A stretch of DNA of 64,000 nucleotides from Neorhizobium sp. UBA3556 (GTDB lineage Bacteria > Pseudomonadota > Alphaproteobacteria > Rhizobiales > Rhizobiaceae): the NCBI GenBank assembly GCA_002376235.1, contig DFNX01000014.1, forward strand, positions 1 to 64,000, given 5' to 3'. A model generated the notes under the pieces. It had not been told where the DNA came from and made no database searches. It saw nothing but the letters and a program-made list of their open reading frames with translations. Positions 36,318-44,561 of this stretch are shown piece by piece; the stretch's first letter is position 1; every line of letters starts with the position of its first letter. The position numbers and the translations under genes were made by a program.

Positions 36318-36875
36318 ATGAATTTCGAAAAACTGGATATTCCCGACGTCGTATTGATCGAGCCGAAGAAATTCGGTGATAGCCGCGGCTATTTCATGGA
36401 GACCTTCCGCCAGTCGCTGTTTACCGAACATCTTGGCGACTTCGAATTTGTGCAGGACAACCAGTCGCTTTCCGCTGAAGTCGGCACGGTGCGCGGTCTG
36501 CATTTCCAGTTGGATCCGATGGCACAGGGCAAGCTCGTTCGCTGCATAGCGGGGGCATTGCTGGATATCGCGGTCGATATCCGCACCGGCTCACCGACCT
36601 ATGGCAAGCATGTCGCGGTCGAACTGACGGCTGAAAACGGCAGGCAGCTCTGGGTGCCGCCCGGTTTTGCCCACGGCTTCTGCACGCTCGCTCCCAATAC
36701 CGAGATCAGCTACAAGGTGACGAACTATTACAGCGCCGAACATGATCGCGGCCTTTTGTGGAACGATCCGGCGCTCGGCATCAAATGGCCGGTGGAGGCG
36801 GACAAGGCAGCCCTTTCCGACAAGGACAGGAAACAGCCGCAGCTTTCCGATCTGGGATCCGTTTTCACCTATTGA
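36318..36875 (+). CDS. rfbC: dTDP-4-dehydrorhamnose 3,5-epimerase
   Basis: A 185-residue RmlC/RfbC cupin, full length, third step of dTDP-L-rhamnose synthesis. Visible motifs: 'DSRGYFMETFR', the catalytic His in 'VRGLHFQ', 'GFAHGFCTL', and the Tyr in 'EISYKVTNYY'. First of a four-gene rfbCBDA set. Confidence 0.95.
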   Translation: MNFEKLDIPDVVLIEPKKFGDSRGYFMETFRQSLFTEHLGDFEFVQDNQSLSAEVGTVRGLHFQLDPMAQGKLVRCIAGALLDIAVDIRTGSPTYGKHVAVELTAENGRQLWVPPGFAHGFCTLAPNTEISYKVTNYYSAEHDRGLLWNDPALGIKWPVEADKAALSDKDRKQPQLSDLGSVFTY

Positions 36876-36898
36876 GGCGTTGCGCCTGAACTTGCCCC

Positions 36899-36924
36899 GG
36901 AAGGCAGCATTGACGTTGCCTTCC
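36899..36924 (+). other. Hairpin in the rfbC-rfbB gap
   Basis: A perfect 8-bp GGAAGGCA/TGCCTTCC stem with a 10-base loop. There is no T run after it, so it is more likely an attenuating or mRNA-stabilising element than a full terminator. Confidence 0.45.
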
Positions 36925-36976
36925 TCGACTTTCCCGCTGCGGCGTTGATCCGCATGATGTACGGAGAATTCTTCAG

Positions 36977-38059
36977 ATGCGCGTAGTGGTGACAGGCGGA
37001 GCAGGCTTTATCGGATCGGCAGTCGTCAGGCATCTCGTCCTGGACAAGGGCTATGAGGTCCTGAACATCGACAAGCTGACCTATGCAGGCACCGAAACCT
37101 CGGTAAAGGCGGTCGGCAATCGCCCCGGCTACCGGTTCCTGCAGGCCGATATCTGCGACCGCGCGGCGATCTCTGAAGCGCTGGCCAGCTTCCGTCCCAA
37201 CCGGATCATGCATCTGGCCGCCGAAAGCCATGTCGACCGCTCGATCACCGGCGCCAAGGATTTCATCGACACCAACATCATCGGCACCTTCAACATGCTC
37301 GAATGCGCCCGCCAGTATTGGTTGACGCTCGATGCATCCGAGAAGGAGGCTTTCCGCTTCCTTCACGTCTCGACCGACGAAGTTTATGGCTCGCTCGGTG
37401 ATGAAGGGCTGTTTACCGAAGAAACTCCCTACGATCCGAGCTCTCCCTATTCGGCTTCGAAAGCTGCATCCGATCACCTGGCCAAGGCCTGGGCACGGAC
37501 CTATGGTTTTCCGGTCGTGGTGTCGAACTGCTCGAACAATTACGGTCCCTATCATTTCCCGGAAAAGCTGATCCCGCTGATCATCCTCAACGCGCTCGAT
37601 GGCAAGCCGCTGCCGGTTTACGGCAATGGCGCCAACATCCGTGACTGGCTTTATGTCGAGGATCACGCCCGGGCCCTCGATATCATCGCCGAACGGGGCC
37701 GGATCGGCGAGACCTATAATGTCGGCGGCCGCAACGAGCGCCGCAACATCGATGTCGTCACCCGTATCTGCGAACTGATGGACGGCTTGCGTCCGCAGGC
37801 CAAATCCCATGCCAGCCTGATCACCTATGTCACCGACCGTCCGGGCCATGATGCCCGCTACGCGATCGACGCGACCAGGCTCGAAACAGAACTCGGCTGG
37901 AAGGCTGAGGAGAATTTCGACACCGGCATCGAGAAGACCGTGCGCTGGTATCTGGAAAACGAATGGTGGTGGGCACCGCTGCGCAAGGGTTATGAAGGTG
38001 GCCGTCTCGGTTTGCTGGATGCCGACAAGAAGGTATCGGCCAAGGAAACCTCGGCATGA
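36977..38059 (+). CDS. rfbB: dTDP-glucose 4,6-dehydratase
   Basis: A 360-residue extended SDR, second step of dTDP-rhamnose synthesis. The NAD-binding motif 'TGGAGFIG' is at the N-terminus, with 'STDEVYGSLG' and catalytic YxxxK in 'YSASKAASDH'. It is followed by rfbD with an ATGA overlap. Confidence 0.96.
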   Translation: MRVVVTGGAGFIGSAVVRHLVLDKGYEVLNIDKLTYAGTETSVKAVGNRPGYRFLQADICDRAAISEALASFRPNRIMHLAAESHVDRSITGAKDFIDTNIIGTFNMLECARQYWLTLDASEKEAFRFLHVSTDEVYGSLGDEGLFTEETPYDPSSPYSASKAASDHLAKAWARTYGFPVVVSNCSNNYGPYHFPEKLIPLIILNALDGKPLPVYGNGANIRDWLYVEDHARALDIIAERGRIGETYNVGGRNERRNIDVVTRICELMDGLRPQAKSHASLITYVTDRPGHDARYAIDATRLETELGWKAEENFDTGIEKTVRWYLENEWWWAPLRKGYEGGRLGLLDADKKVSAKETSA

Positions 38060-38952
38060 GCGTTCGCAAGCGTATGATCGTGACCGGCCGGGAGGGGCAG
38101 GTGGTCCTCTCGCTCCTGGAGCGTGGTGCCGAGGATGGCCGCTTCGAAGTGATCGCGCTCGGGCGCCCGCAACTCGATCTTTCCGCACCTGAGACGATCG
38201 AGGCCGCGTTGCATCAGGCGAGACCGGACGTGATCGTCTCTGCCGCCGCCTATACGGCCGTCGATCAGGCCGAAAGCGATGAAGACGCGGCAACTGTCAT
38301 CAACGGTGTCGCTGCCGGAAAAATCGCCGAAGCCGCCGCTCAACTCGGAGTGCCGGTCATTCATCTCTCCACCGACTATGTTTTCGATGGCTCCAAGGAT
38401 GCAGCCTATGTGGAGAGCGATCCGGTAGGACCTATCGGAGCCTATGGCCGTTCCAAACTGGCGGGTGAGCAGGCCGTCGCGACTGCGACGTCTAACCACG
38501 CAATCCTGCGTACCGCCTGGGTCTACAGCCCGTTCGGAAAGAATTTTCTGAAGACCATGCTCAAGCTTGCGGAAACCCGCGATAGTCTGAACGTGGTCGA
38601 CGATCAGGTCGGAAACCCGACTTCGGCGCTCGATATCGCCGATGCGGTGCTCGCCGTCGCCGCCAATCTGCTGGAAAGCGATGATCCCGCCCTGCGCGGC
38701 ACCTTCCACATGACCGGAACGGGCGAGGCGAGCTGGGCGGATTTCGCCATCGAGATTTTTGCGCGATCGGCCGACATGGGAGGCCCAACGGTAGAGGTCG
38801 GCCGTATTCCGTCGAGTGCCTATCCAACGCCGGCAAAGCGACCTGCCAATTCACGGCTCGACTGCAGCCTGCTCGAGGCACGGCACGGAACAAGATTTCC
38901 CGACTGGAAACAGTCCACTTCCATCATCGTCGAGCGACTGGCTCGAACTTAA
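38056..38952 (+). CDS. rfbD: dTDP-4-dehydrorhamnose reductase
   Basis: A 298-residue RmlD reductase, last step of dTDP-L-rhamnose synthesis. 'VTGREGQV' replaces the canonical GxxGxxG start, which is common in rhizobia. Also present: 'HLSTDYVFDGS' and YxxxK in 'YGRSKLAGEQ'. Start ATG 38056 overlaps the rfbB stop. Confidence 0.94.
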   Translation: MSVRKRMIVTGREGQVVLSLLERGAEDGRFEVIALGRPQLDLSAPETIEAALHQARPDVIVSAAAYTAVDQAESDEDAATVINGVAAGKIAEAAAQLGVPVIHLSTDYVFDGSKDAAYVESDPVGPIGAYGRSKLAGEQAVATATSNHAILRTAWVYSPFGKNFLKTMLKLAETRDSLNVVDDQVGNPTSALDIADAVLAVAANLLESDDPALRGTFHMTGTGEASWADFAIEIFARSADMGGPTVEVGRIPSSAYPTPAKRPANSRLDCSLLEARHGTRFPDWKQSTSIIVERLART

Positions 38953-38964
38953 CGATCAGGGGCT

Positions 38965-39840
38965 ATGCATATGAAGGGCATTATTCTCGCCGGCGGCAGC
39001 GGCACGCGACTTCACCCGATGACCAGGGTCGTCTCGAAGCAGTTGATGCCGATCTACGACAAGCCGATGATCTTCTATCCGCTGTCGACGCTGATGTTGG
39101 CGGGCATCCGCGAGATCCTGATCATCTCGACGCCGGCCGACATGCCGTTGTTCGAACGGCTTCTCGGTGACGGTTCGCAATGGGGCCTCTCGCTCTCTTA
39201 CGCGGTCCAGCCCTCGCCGGATGGCCTGGCTCAGGCCTATATCATCGGGGCCGACTTTATCGGCGACAGCCCGTCCTGCCTCATCCTCGGCGATAATATC
39301 TTCTACGGCCACGGCATCACCGAGCTTCTGACCAACGCGATGAAGCGGCCGGAAGGCGCAACTGTCTTCGCCTATCACGTCAACGATCCGGAACGTTACG
39401 GTGTCGTTGAATTCGACAAGTCCATGCGGGCCGTCTCAATCGAGGAAAAGCCGGCAGTGCCGCGCTCCAGCTGGGCCGTCACCGGTCTCTATTTCTACGA
39501 CAAGGACGTGGTCGAGATCGCCGCCAACCTGAAACCGTCACCGCGCGGAGAGCTTGAGATCACCGACGTCAACCGCGCCTATCTGGAGCGTGGCGCGCTT
39601 AATGTCGAACAGATGGGCCGCGGTTACGCCTGGCTCGACACCGGAACCCCGGACAGCCTGCTCGAAGCCTCCGAGTTCGTCGCCACGCTGGAGCGCCGGC
39701 AGGGCTTCAAGATCTGCTGCCCCGAAGAAATCGCCTTCCGCATGGGCTTTGTCGATGCTGATGGACTGACAAAGCTCGCGGAAGCTTATGGCAAGAGCGC
39801 CTACGGAAAATACCTGCGGGAAAAAGTGCTCGAAGGCTGA
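38965..39840 (+). CDS. rfbA: Glucose-1-phosphate thymidylyltransferase
   Basis: A 291-residue RmlA that makes dTDP-glucose, first step of the pathway. 'GIILAGGSGTRLHPMT' and 'SKQLMPIYDKPMIFYPLS' are diagnostic. ATG 38965 and ATG 38971 are both possible starts. It is 12 bp after rfbD and completes the rfbCBDA operon. Confidence 0.95.
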   Translation: MHMKGIILAGGSGTRLHPMTRVVSKQLMPIYDKPMIFYPLSTLMLAGIREILIISTPADMPLFERLLGDGSQWGLSLSYAVQPSPDGLAQAYIIGADFIGDSPSCLILGDNIFYGHGITELLTNAMKRPEGATVFAYHVNDPERYGVVEFDKSMRAVSIEEKPAVPRSSWAVTGLYFYDKDVVEIAANLKPSPRGELEITDVNRAYLERGALNVEQMGRGYAWLDTGTPDSLLEASEFVATLERRQGFKICCPEEIAFRMGFVDADGLTKLAEAYGKSAYGKYLREKVLEG

Positions 39841-39903
39841 TCCATGTTTATCCGGCGCGGTGCCGTTACCGCGCCGGCTCGTTAACTGCATCGCGGGGCG
39901 CGT

Positions 39904-40620
39904 GTGTTCAATCTCAGGCATATTGCCGTCAACCTTCTCGGGTCGGCTCTTCCGATACTCATCATCCTCGTCACGGTCCCGCTTTACCTTCACGCCACAG
40001 GGGCTGAAAAATACGGGACGCTGTCGCGTGTCTGGATCTTCTTCGGATATTTCGGCATTCTCGATTTCGAGATCTGTGACCACCGCCATCAGCCGCGCTG
40101 GAGATAGACAGTCAAAGGCTGACATTATCTGGTCGGCTGCTGTGCTGAACACTGCCTGGGGCGCGCTGATTGCGATCGTAGGCGGCGGAGCCTTCTTCCT
40201 CTACTCCAGCTACAGCGAGAGTGCGATGGTGGAAGAGGTTGCCACCGCGCTCCCCTGGATGATGCTTGGCATTCCTGTCCTGATGATCACCTCCACCTTG
40301 AACGGCGCGCTCGATGGCGAGGAGCGCTTCAAGATGGCCAACAGCCTGCAGCTTGTCGGGTCGATCCTCTATCAGATCGTGCCTTTGCTCACAGCCTATC
40401 ATGTCTCCGATCATCTGCCCGATCTCATCGTCGCCGTCATCCTCTGCCGGCTGGTGCTGCTTGCGCTATACGGCATCGTGGTGGGACGTTTTTTCAATCT
40501 CATCGCCCGTTTTTCCGGTGCTGCGGATGTCGCGGCCTATAGCATTGCGGTAAACTCGATCGGTCGATTGGGAATCTTGCCGATGGCCATGTCCAGATCG
40601 GTCTTCCCAAAGCTTTCTCA
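39904..40620 (+). pseudogene. Wzx-type flippase, frameshifted and truncated
   Basis: Polysaccharide flippase remains. From GTG 39904 the frame gives 'MFNLRHIAVNLLGSALPILIIL...YFGILDF'. The homologous reading then moves to the other frame ('SRSVTTAISRAGDRQSKADIIW') near 40070; about 8 nt (GMS/GLS codons) seem to be missing. The second frame runs through several membrane spans to 'MSRSVFPKLSQ' at about 40617, where flippase sequence stops well short of a normal length (12 or so spans). It is non-functional as annotated. It probably translocated the polysaccharide repeat unit once. Confidence 0.8.
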
Positions 40621-41137
40621 AACGCCGGATCTGGTCGTGCTTTCGTTCGGAATCGGCAATGATATCTCCTTCGAACTTGAATTGATCCGGAAATTCAATG
40701 CCACCGTCTACGCCTTCGATCCGACCCCAATGAGCCTCGAATGGCTAAAGACGCAAAACCCGCCCGATCGTTTCGTAGCTTTCCCGATAGGCGTTGCCGC
40801 GGTCGATGGCGAAATCGAGTTCGGCCTGCCGCAGCAGGAAGGATGGGACAGTTATTCGGTTCTCGACAAGCGCCGGGGCAGCGTGAAATGTTCGGTAAAG
40901 ACCTTGCACTCCATCCTCGATATGACGACGAAGGACAAGGAGATCGATGTCTTGAAGATGGACATCGAAGGATCGGAATTCGAGGTTCTGGACGACCTGC
41001 ATAAATTGAAGATCCGCCCGAAGCAGCTTCTCATCGAATTTCACTGCCATGAAAAATCGATGAAAAAGAAACATCATGACGTGGGTGAGCGTTCGAGACG
41101 AACAGAGTCGCGATGTCTAGCGTCGACTATCCGCTGA
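40621..41137 (+). pseudogene. FkbM-family methyltransferase fragment
   Basis: Directly continuous, in frame, with the flippase remnant. Residues resemble FkbM methyltransferases: 'VLSFGIGNDISFELELI', 'VYAFDPTP', 'KMDIEGSEFEVLDDL', 'LLIEFHCHEK'. The C-terminus degenerates after 'MKKKHHD' into unrelated residues. The first ~40 residues of a normal FkbM domain are missing. The fusion to a flippase shows that a deletion joined two EPS genes. Confidence 0.72.
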
Positions 41138-41499
41138 CGGATATTCAGCTCGAATTCGATGGTCAGTACCTGTTCTTTGCGGTGCCGCCTGAGCTGAGAT
41201 CTAAAGGGACGCCAAGGCCGAATAAGGTGCCAGAGAAGCGTGTCGATTTGGTCGATCTACGGCGGAATCATCAGGGGACGGCTTATGCCGTAGCACTAGA
41301 AGCGGCCCGATATGGCACTAAGCAGCATGCGATGGGGACTGAGCAGCTTGTTTCCCTGCTGAGGAACGCGGGGCATCGGCTCTCGCAGGTGTCGCCGCGG
41401 CTTTGGTCGATGGACGGCAAAACCGCGGCGCTTGCAGATCTCGTCGAGCGAGCAAGACGGATCGATGTTGATGCGGTTTTTGTCGCTGAGGCTGCCTGA
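41113..41499 (+). CDS. Hypothetical protein, 128 aa
   Basis: I do not recognise this protein. It is soluble-looking and basic in the middle ('TPRPNKVPEKRVDLVDLRR'), and ends in an alpha-helical stretch rich in Ala and Asp. It starts inside the decayed FkbM fragment, so the true start may be later. No clear ribosome site. It shares the accessory patch next to tRNA-Val. Confidence 0.4.
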   Translation: MSSVDYPLTDIQLEFDGQYLFFAVPPELRSKGTPRPNKVPEKRVDLVDLRRNHQGTAYAVALEAARYGTKQHAMGTEQLVSLLRNAGHRLSQVSPRLWSMDGKTAALADLVERARRIDVDAVFVAEAA

Positions 41500-41502
41500 A
41501 GC

Positions 41503-41658
41503 CTACTTCCAGAACTGCCAACGCGGGTAGAAGCATTTTGGTAGCCTGACGGTGTAGGTCAGGCACTCGCTCGATCCGCGATAGCCTTCCGATTCCATAC
41601 ACCAGTCGATATAAATCTCGCCGTCAGCAGGTGAAATCTTGGCTTCCATCCGCTTCAT
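41503..41658 (-). CDS. Hypothetical small protein, 51 aa
   Basis: ATG 41658 to TAG 41503, starting 'MKRMEAKISPADGEIYIDW' and ending 'CFYPRWQFWK'. Three Cys residues and a very aromatic C-terminus. It lies 9 bp beyond the stop of the small membrane protein on the same strand, which suggests an operon of three genes with the AbiU2-like gene. No family recognised. Confidence 0.4.
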   Translation of the reverse strand: MKRMEAKISPADGEIYIDWCMESEGYRGSSECLTYTVRLPKCFYPRWQFWK

Positions 41659-41667
41659 CTGACAATA

Positions 41668-41832
41668 TTAGTAGGTGTTGTGCGTCGAACCGCGGATCCA
41701 CTGAGCCGATGCAATCAGCGGAATGCCGCCGACGATCAGGACCACGAATAAGCCGACGAGCAGCTTTATAAGGACGCCAAGGCCCGACAGAATTCTTTCG
41801 ACGAATGAATTGCCGTTACTGCTTTCGCTCAT
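41668..41832 (-). CDS. Small single-span membrane protein, 54 aa
   Basis: ATG 41832 with GGGG just upstream. A polar N-terminus ('MSESSNGNSFVERI') is followed by a ~25-residue hydrophobic span ('LGVLIKLLVGLFVVLIVGGI') and a short tail. It overlaps the end of the AbiU2-like gene by 17 bp, so it is probably cotranslated. A start at 41856 is possible. Function unknown. Confidence 0.5.
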   Translation of the reverse strand: MSESSNGNSFVERILSGLGVLIKLLVGLFVVLIVGGIPLIASAQWIRGSTHNTY

Positions 41833-42775
41833 TGTCCCCAATCCCGCTGCTACCAATGGATAACTGACTGCGATCTAGGTGCCATGTGGAGATATCGTTG
41901 TCGATTTCCTGCCAAACAGACTCAAGGTCGCCCATTCGCTCAGGTCCGATCATCGGGCTATCAAGGCCCTCGAATTGATTCCCTATAAACGTAGCCAGTC
42001 CAGCTCCGCTAGCTCGCCCGAACCACATGCCTACAAGATCTGACAGCTCTTTCAATTCTTTGAGGCAGGCTCGCGCATCTCGGATTTCAAATGCTTCTAG
42101 CAGCTTGCCAGAGCGACTTTGAAGGTTGCCTGCGTGCGCCAAGTGAGAATCCACATGCTTGGTGATGTCGCGGAATTTTTCCAGTCTTCCCTGAATCACC
42201 TCGATTATCGCGACATCAAGAACGTCGTCAGAGGATCGAGTTGCAGCCGTTGTCCCGCTGAGAAAATCGAAATGGTCGTGTGCCATGCGACTGCGCAATA
42301 GCTCGGGATCACCCCAGACGGCCTTGCCGAGCTTTGCCGCCTCTCGCAACTCGTCCCAATGGATTGCCTCAAGGTGATCAAGATCGGGGTTGGCATCCCA
42401 CACGGAGGAGACATAGATCTGCCTCGTGATCCTGTGCCCGCACGCTTTGATGTCACAGAGAACCGACGCCAACGAATAGACGCCGTCGCGGCCGCTTATC
42501 GCAGCAGGGTCCACAAGCCTACGGACACCGAGGAGTAGTCGCGACCAGTAGCCATCCGAGATCATTTCGAACACCATCTGGTTCAAAGGAGGTCGGTCTG
42601 GATCTCTTTTCTGGTTGGCAATCGAAACGATCTTGATGACCGTCCTGAAGCTCGCGTACTGCCAGAGCAGATCGTCGAGGGTCTTATGAATTCCCGTGGT
42701 GCCGTCGCTAAATGCTGTTCGCCAGCTCGCAATCCGCGGCAGCAGCTTTGCCTTGATCCGATCTTCGTGACGCAT
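41816..42775 (-). CDS. AbiU2-like / HEPN-related hypothetical protein
   Basis: 319 residues, mostly alpha-helical. The central stretch ('DGYWSRLLLGVRRLVDP...YSLASVLCDI') resembles the AbiU2-type HEPN-like domain found in abortive-infection proteins and widespread accessory genes; I recognise it by pattern only. No RxxxxH catalytic HEPN motif is obvious. ATG 42775 is chosen because GGAGGGGAG lies 6 nt upstream. First gene of a minus-strand trio located on the 3' side of tRNA-Val, a usual place for mobile accessory genes. Confidence 0.5.
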   Translation of the reverse strand: MRHEDRIKAKLLPRIASWRTAFSDGTTGIHKTLDDLLWQYASFRTVIKIVSIANQKRDPDRPPLNQMVFEMISDGYWSRLLLGVRRLVDPAAISGRDGVYSLASVLCDIKACGHRITRQIYVSSVWDANPDLDHLEAIHWDELREAAKLGKAVWGDPELLRSRMAHDHFDFLSGTTAATRSSDDVLDVAIIEVIQGRLEKFRDITKHVDSHLAHAGNLQSRSGKLLEAFEIRDARACLKELKELSDLVGMWFGRASGAGLATFIGNQFEGLDSPMIGPERMGDLESVWQEIDNDISTWHLDRSQLSIGSSGIGDNERKQ

Positions 42776-42833
42776 GCGAATCTCCCCTCCAGCCACTCAA
42801 TCAATTGAGCGGGGCAGGGGAGGAACGGTCAAA

Positions 42834-42856
42834 TCGAATTCTTCCGACATCCTCGG
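42834..42856. repeat. Partial tRNA-Val copy (possible att remnant)
   Basis: TCGAATTCTTCCGACATCCT, continuing to CGG at 42856, matches tRNA-Val positions 42996-43016 with a 2-base indel and one mismatch region; 13 bases are identical without a break. Both copies have the same orientation, 162 bp apart. Confidence 0.45.
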
Positions 42857-42977
42857 AAAACAGAAAGCCAGGTTTTCTGGGCTTTCTTGTCAAGAGAAGG
42901 TTTCGATGCGATTTCGGTGCGGCAAATCTCAGCTGGTGCGCTAAGTGCCTGTAAGCCGTTGATTTTCTTGAGAAAAA

Positions 42978-43053
42978 TGGTGGGCGATGAGAGACTCGAA
43001 CTCCCGACATCCTCGGTGTAAACGAGGCGCTCTACCAACTGAGCTAATCGCCC
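42978..43053 (-). tRNA. tRNA-Val (anticodon TAC)
   Basis: A 76-nt cloverleaf with acceptor GGGCGAT/ATCGCCC, D-arm 'TAGCTCAGTTGGTAGAGC', anticodon loop TTTACAC (anticodon TAC), T-arm 'GGGAGTTCGAGTCTC' and an encoded CCA end. A T5 run follows on the minus strand. Confidence 0.96.
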
Positions 43054-43092
43054 TTCGCGAGACCGGATCATGTCCGCCGCGTCGGTGGCCGT

Positions 43093-43121
43093 GATCTATG
43101 CGGATCGGAAAAAAACCGCAA
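43093..43121 (-). promoter_or_regulatory. Candidate promoter of tRNA-Val
   Basis: On the minus strand TTGCGG, 17 bp, TAGATC. About 40 bp upstream of the tRNA 5' end, where a sigma-70 promoter is expected. Confidence 0.35.
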
Positions 43122-43223
43122 GAGCCTTCGTGATGTTTTTTTGAATTTTTTGTCGCTATCCCTCAAAAAAGAGCGTCTGTGGATAAAACATTGAAGGCGT
43201 CATTCTTTTGTCTTGAAACCTGC

Positions 43224-43252
43224 TTGACACCTGATCCCGAACCTCTTAGACA
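43224..43252 (+). promoter_or_regulatory. Promoter of the tRNA-Asp pair
   Basis: Perfect TTGACA at 43224-43229, 17-bp spacer, TAGACA at 43247-43252. It lies 73 bp before the first tRNA-Asp and would give one transcript with both copies. Confidence 0.5.
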
Positions 43253-43325
43253 GCCGCCAACCGAGCGATTGAGGTCGCCCGGCCAAGAGGTTTCCCTCCT
43301 CGGAGGAAAGTTTCTTGAAGAAAGT

Positions 43326-43402
43326 GCGGGTGTAGCTCAGTCGGTTAGAGTGCCGGCCTGTCACGCCGGAGGTCGCGGGTTCGAGCCCCGTCACTCGCGC
43401 CA
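43326..43402 (+). tRNA. tRNA-Asp (anticodon GTC), copy 1
   Basis: A 77-nt cloverleaf with acceptor GCGGGTG/CACTCGC (one G-T pair), anticodon loop CTGTCAC (GTC), T-loop TTCGAGC and encoded CCA. Confidence 0.96.
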
Positions 43403-43460
43403 TTCTTCTCTCACTGATTGATCGGTTGACCCCGATTGATCCGCCGTAAAAGGCAAATGC

Positions 43461-43537
43461 GCGGGTGTAGCTCAGTCGGTTAGAGTGCCGGCCTGTCACG
43501 CCGGAGGTCGCGGGTTCGAGCCCCGTCACTCGCGCCA
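43461..43537 (+). tRNA. tRNA-Asp (anticodon GTC), copy 2
   Basis: Identical in all 77 positions to the copy at 43326-43402, 58 bp downstream in the same direction. Confidence 0.96.
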
Positions 43538-44195
43538 TTCCTATTTTCCTCCATTGATGTCGTTCGCGCCGCATTAAGCGGCATTGCGATGGATTATTCT
43601 CCTCCTTCTTGTTCGGTCGCAGCGGTCCCTGATCGCTCAGTGCAAATTGTCGGGCGCAACTTTCCGCAAGGGGAGGGCGTTGCCGTTCGCAATTGCGTGA
43701 TCGATGGCATTTCCATCGGGTGTTTCGTATTTAAGTCGGCTATGGTCACAGTCGTTGCATGGTTTTCCCGCAATGCGTGAATGCATCGGTTCGTGACGCG
43801 GTATTTGCCTGCGTTTTCGGCGTGCTCTGCAACCGAAAAGATTGTTTTCTGCTGCCTGTTTTGCTGTGGGCAAACGTCGCAGGGGGTGTTCGTTGCCTGT
43901 GGAATTGGCAAAAGGCAAATCTACTGCAAACGTTGAGTTTTTTGCTCCTGTTAATAATTTTTCGCGATACTCCGGCCGCAATCGTCTCGCCGTTTTTCAA
44001 TCGTTTCAGGCTTTTCCGCGCCCTCTGCGACGTTTTGTCGTCTTTCACACCTCTATGCGTGTGGGGTGCCTTGTTAAAGCACTTGCGTGGGAAACGCTGC
44101 TGCGATAGTCACGGCTTGTTGCAATGCACGTTCGCTTGCCGCGCATTGACTAAAAATGCGCCACTCGGCGCTTATTGCAGGCAGGGGTTGGAATC
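43538..44195. other. Long leader region upstream of nuoA
   Basis: 658 bp of lower GC without a convincing gene; ORFs on both strands lack ribosome sites and coding bias. A TTGACT at 44146 could be a -35 box for nuo (a CTTATT follows at 44171). Many TTGC/GCAA steps occur. Probably the regulatory region of the nuo operon. Confidence 0.45.
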
Positions 44196-44561
44196 ATGAA
44201 TGAACTTCTCGCGTCTTACATCCCGATCGCGATATTCATCGGAATCTCCTTGGTCATCGGCCTGGCGCTTTTGATCGCGCCGTTTGCTGTCGCCTATAAG
44301 GCTCCGGATTCGGAGAAGCTTTCGGCTTTTGAATGCGGGTTTAATGCATTCGATGACGCGCGCATGAAGTTCGATATTCGATTCTACCTCGTATCGATTC
44401 TTTTCATTATCTTCGATCTGGAAGTTGCCTTCCTTTTCCCCTGGGCCGTCTCGTTTGGAGACATGGGCTGGTTCGGTTTCTGGTCGATGATGGTGTTTCT
44501 TGCCGTGCTTACGGTAGGATTTGTCTATGAGTGGAAGAAGGGAGCCCTGGAATGGGAGTAG
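44196..44561 (+). CDS. nuoA: NADH-quinone oxidoreductase subunit A
   Basis: 121 residues, three membrane spans, complex I membrane arm near the quinone site. Conserved 'YKAPDSEKLSAFECGFNAFDDARMKFDIRFYLVSILFIIFDLE' type region (Cys of the ND3 loop included) is complete. ATG 44196 begins the usual N-terminus; the in-frame start at 44175 is not needed. First gene of nuoA-N. Confidence 0.97.
   Translation: MNELLASYIPIAIFIGISLVIGLALLIAPFAVAYKAPDSEKLSAFECGFNAFDDARMKFDIRFYLVSILFIIFDLEVAFLFPWAVSFGDMGWFGFWSMMVFLAVLTVGFVYEWKKGALEWE

Noticed and set aside
43200..43574. 124-aa minus-strand ORF with an internal repeat
   Set aside because: The repeat is simply the two tRNA-Asp genes read backwards.
43594..44199. 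Several ORFs of 60-146 codons upstream of nuoA
   Set aside because: No ribosome sites or coding bias, and they overlap on both strands; treated as leader region.
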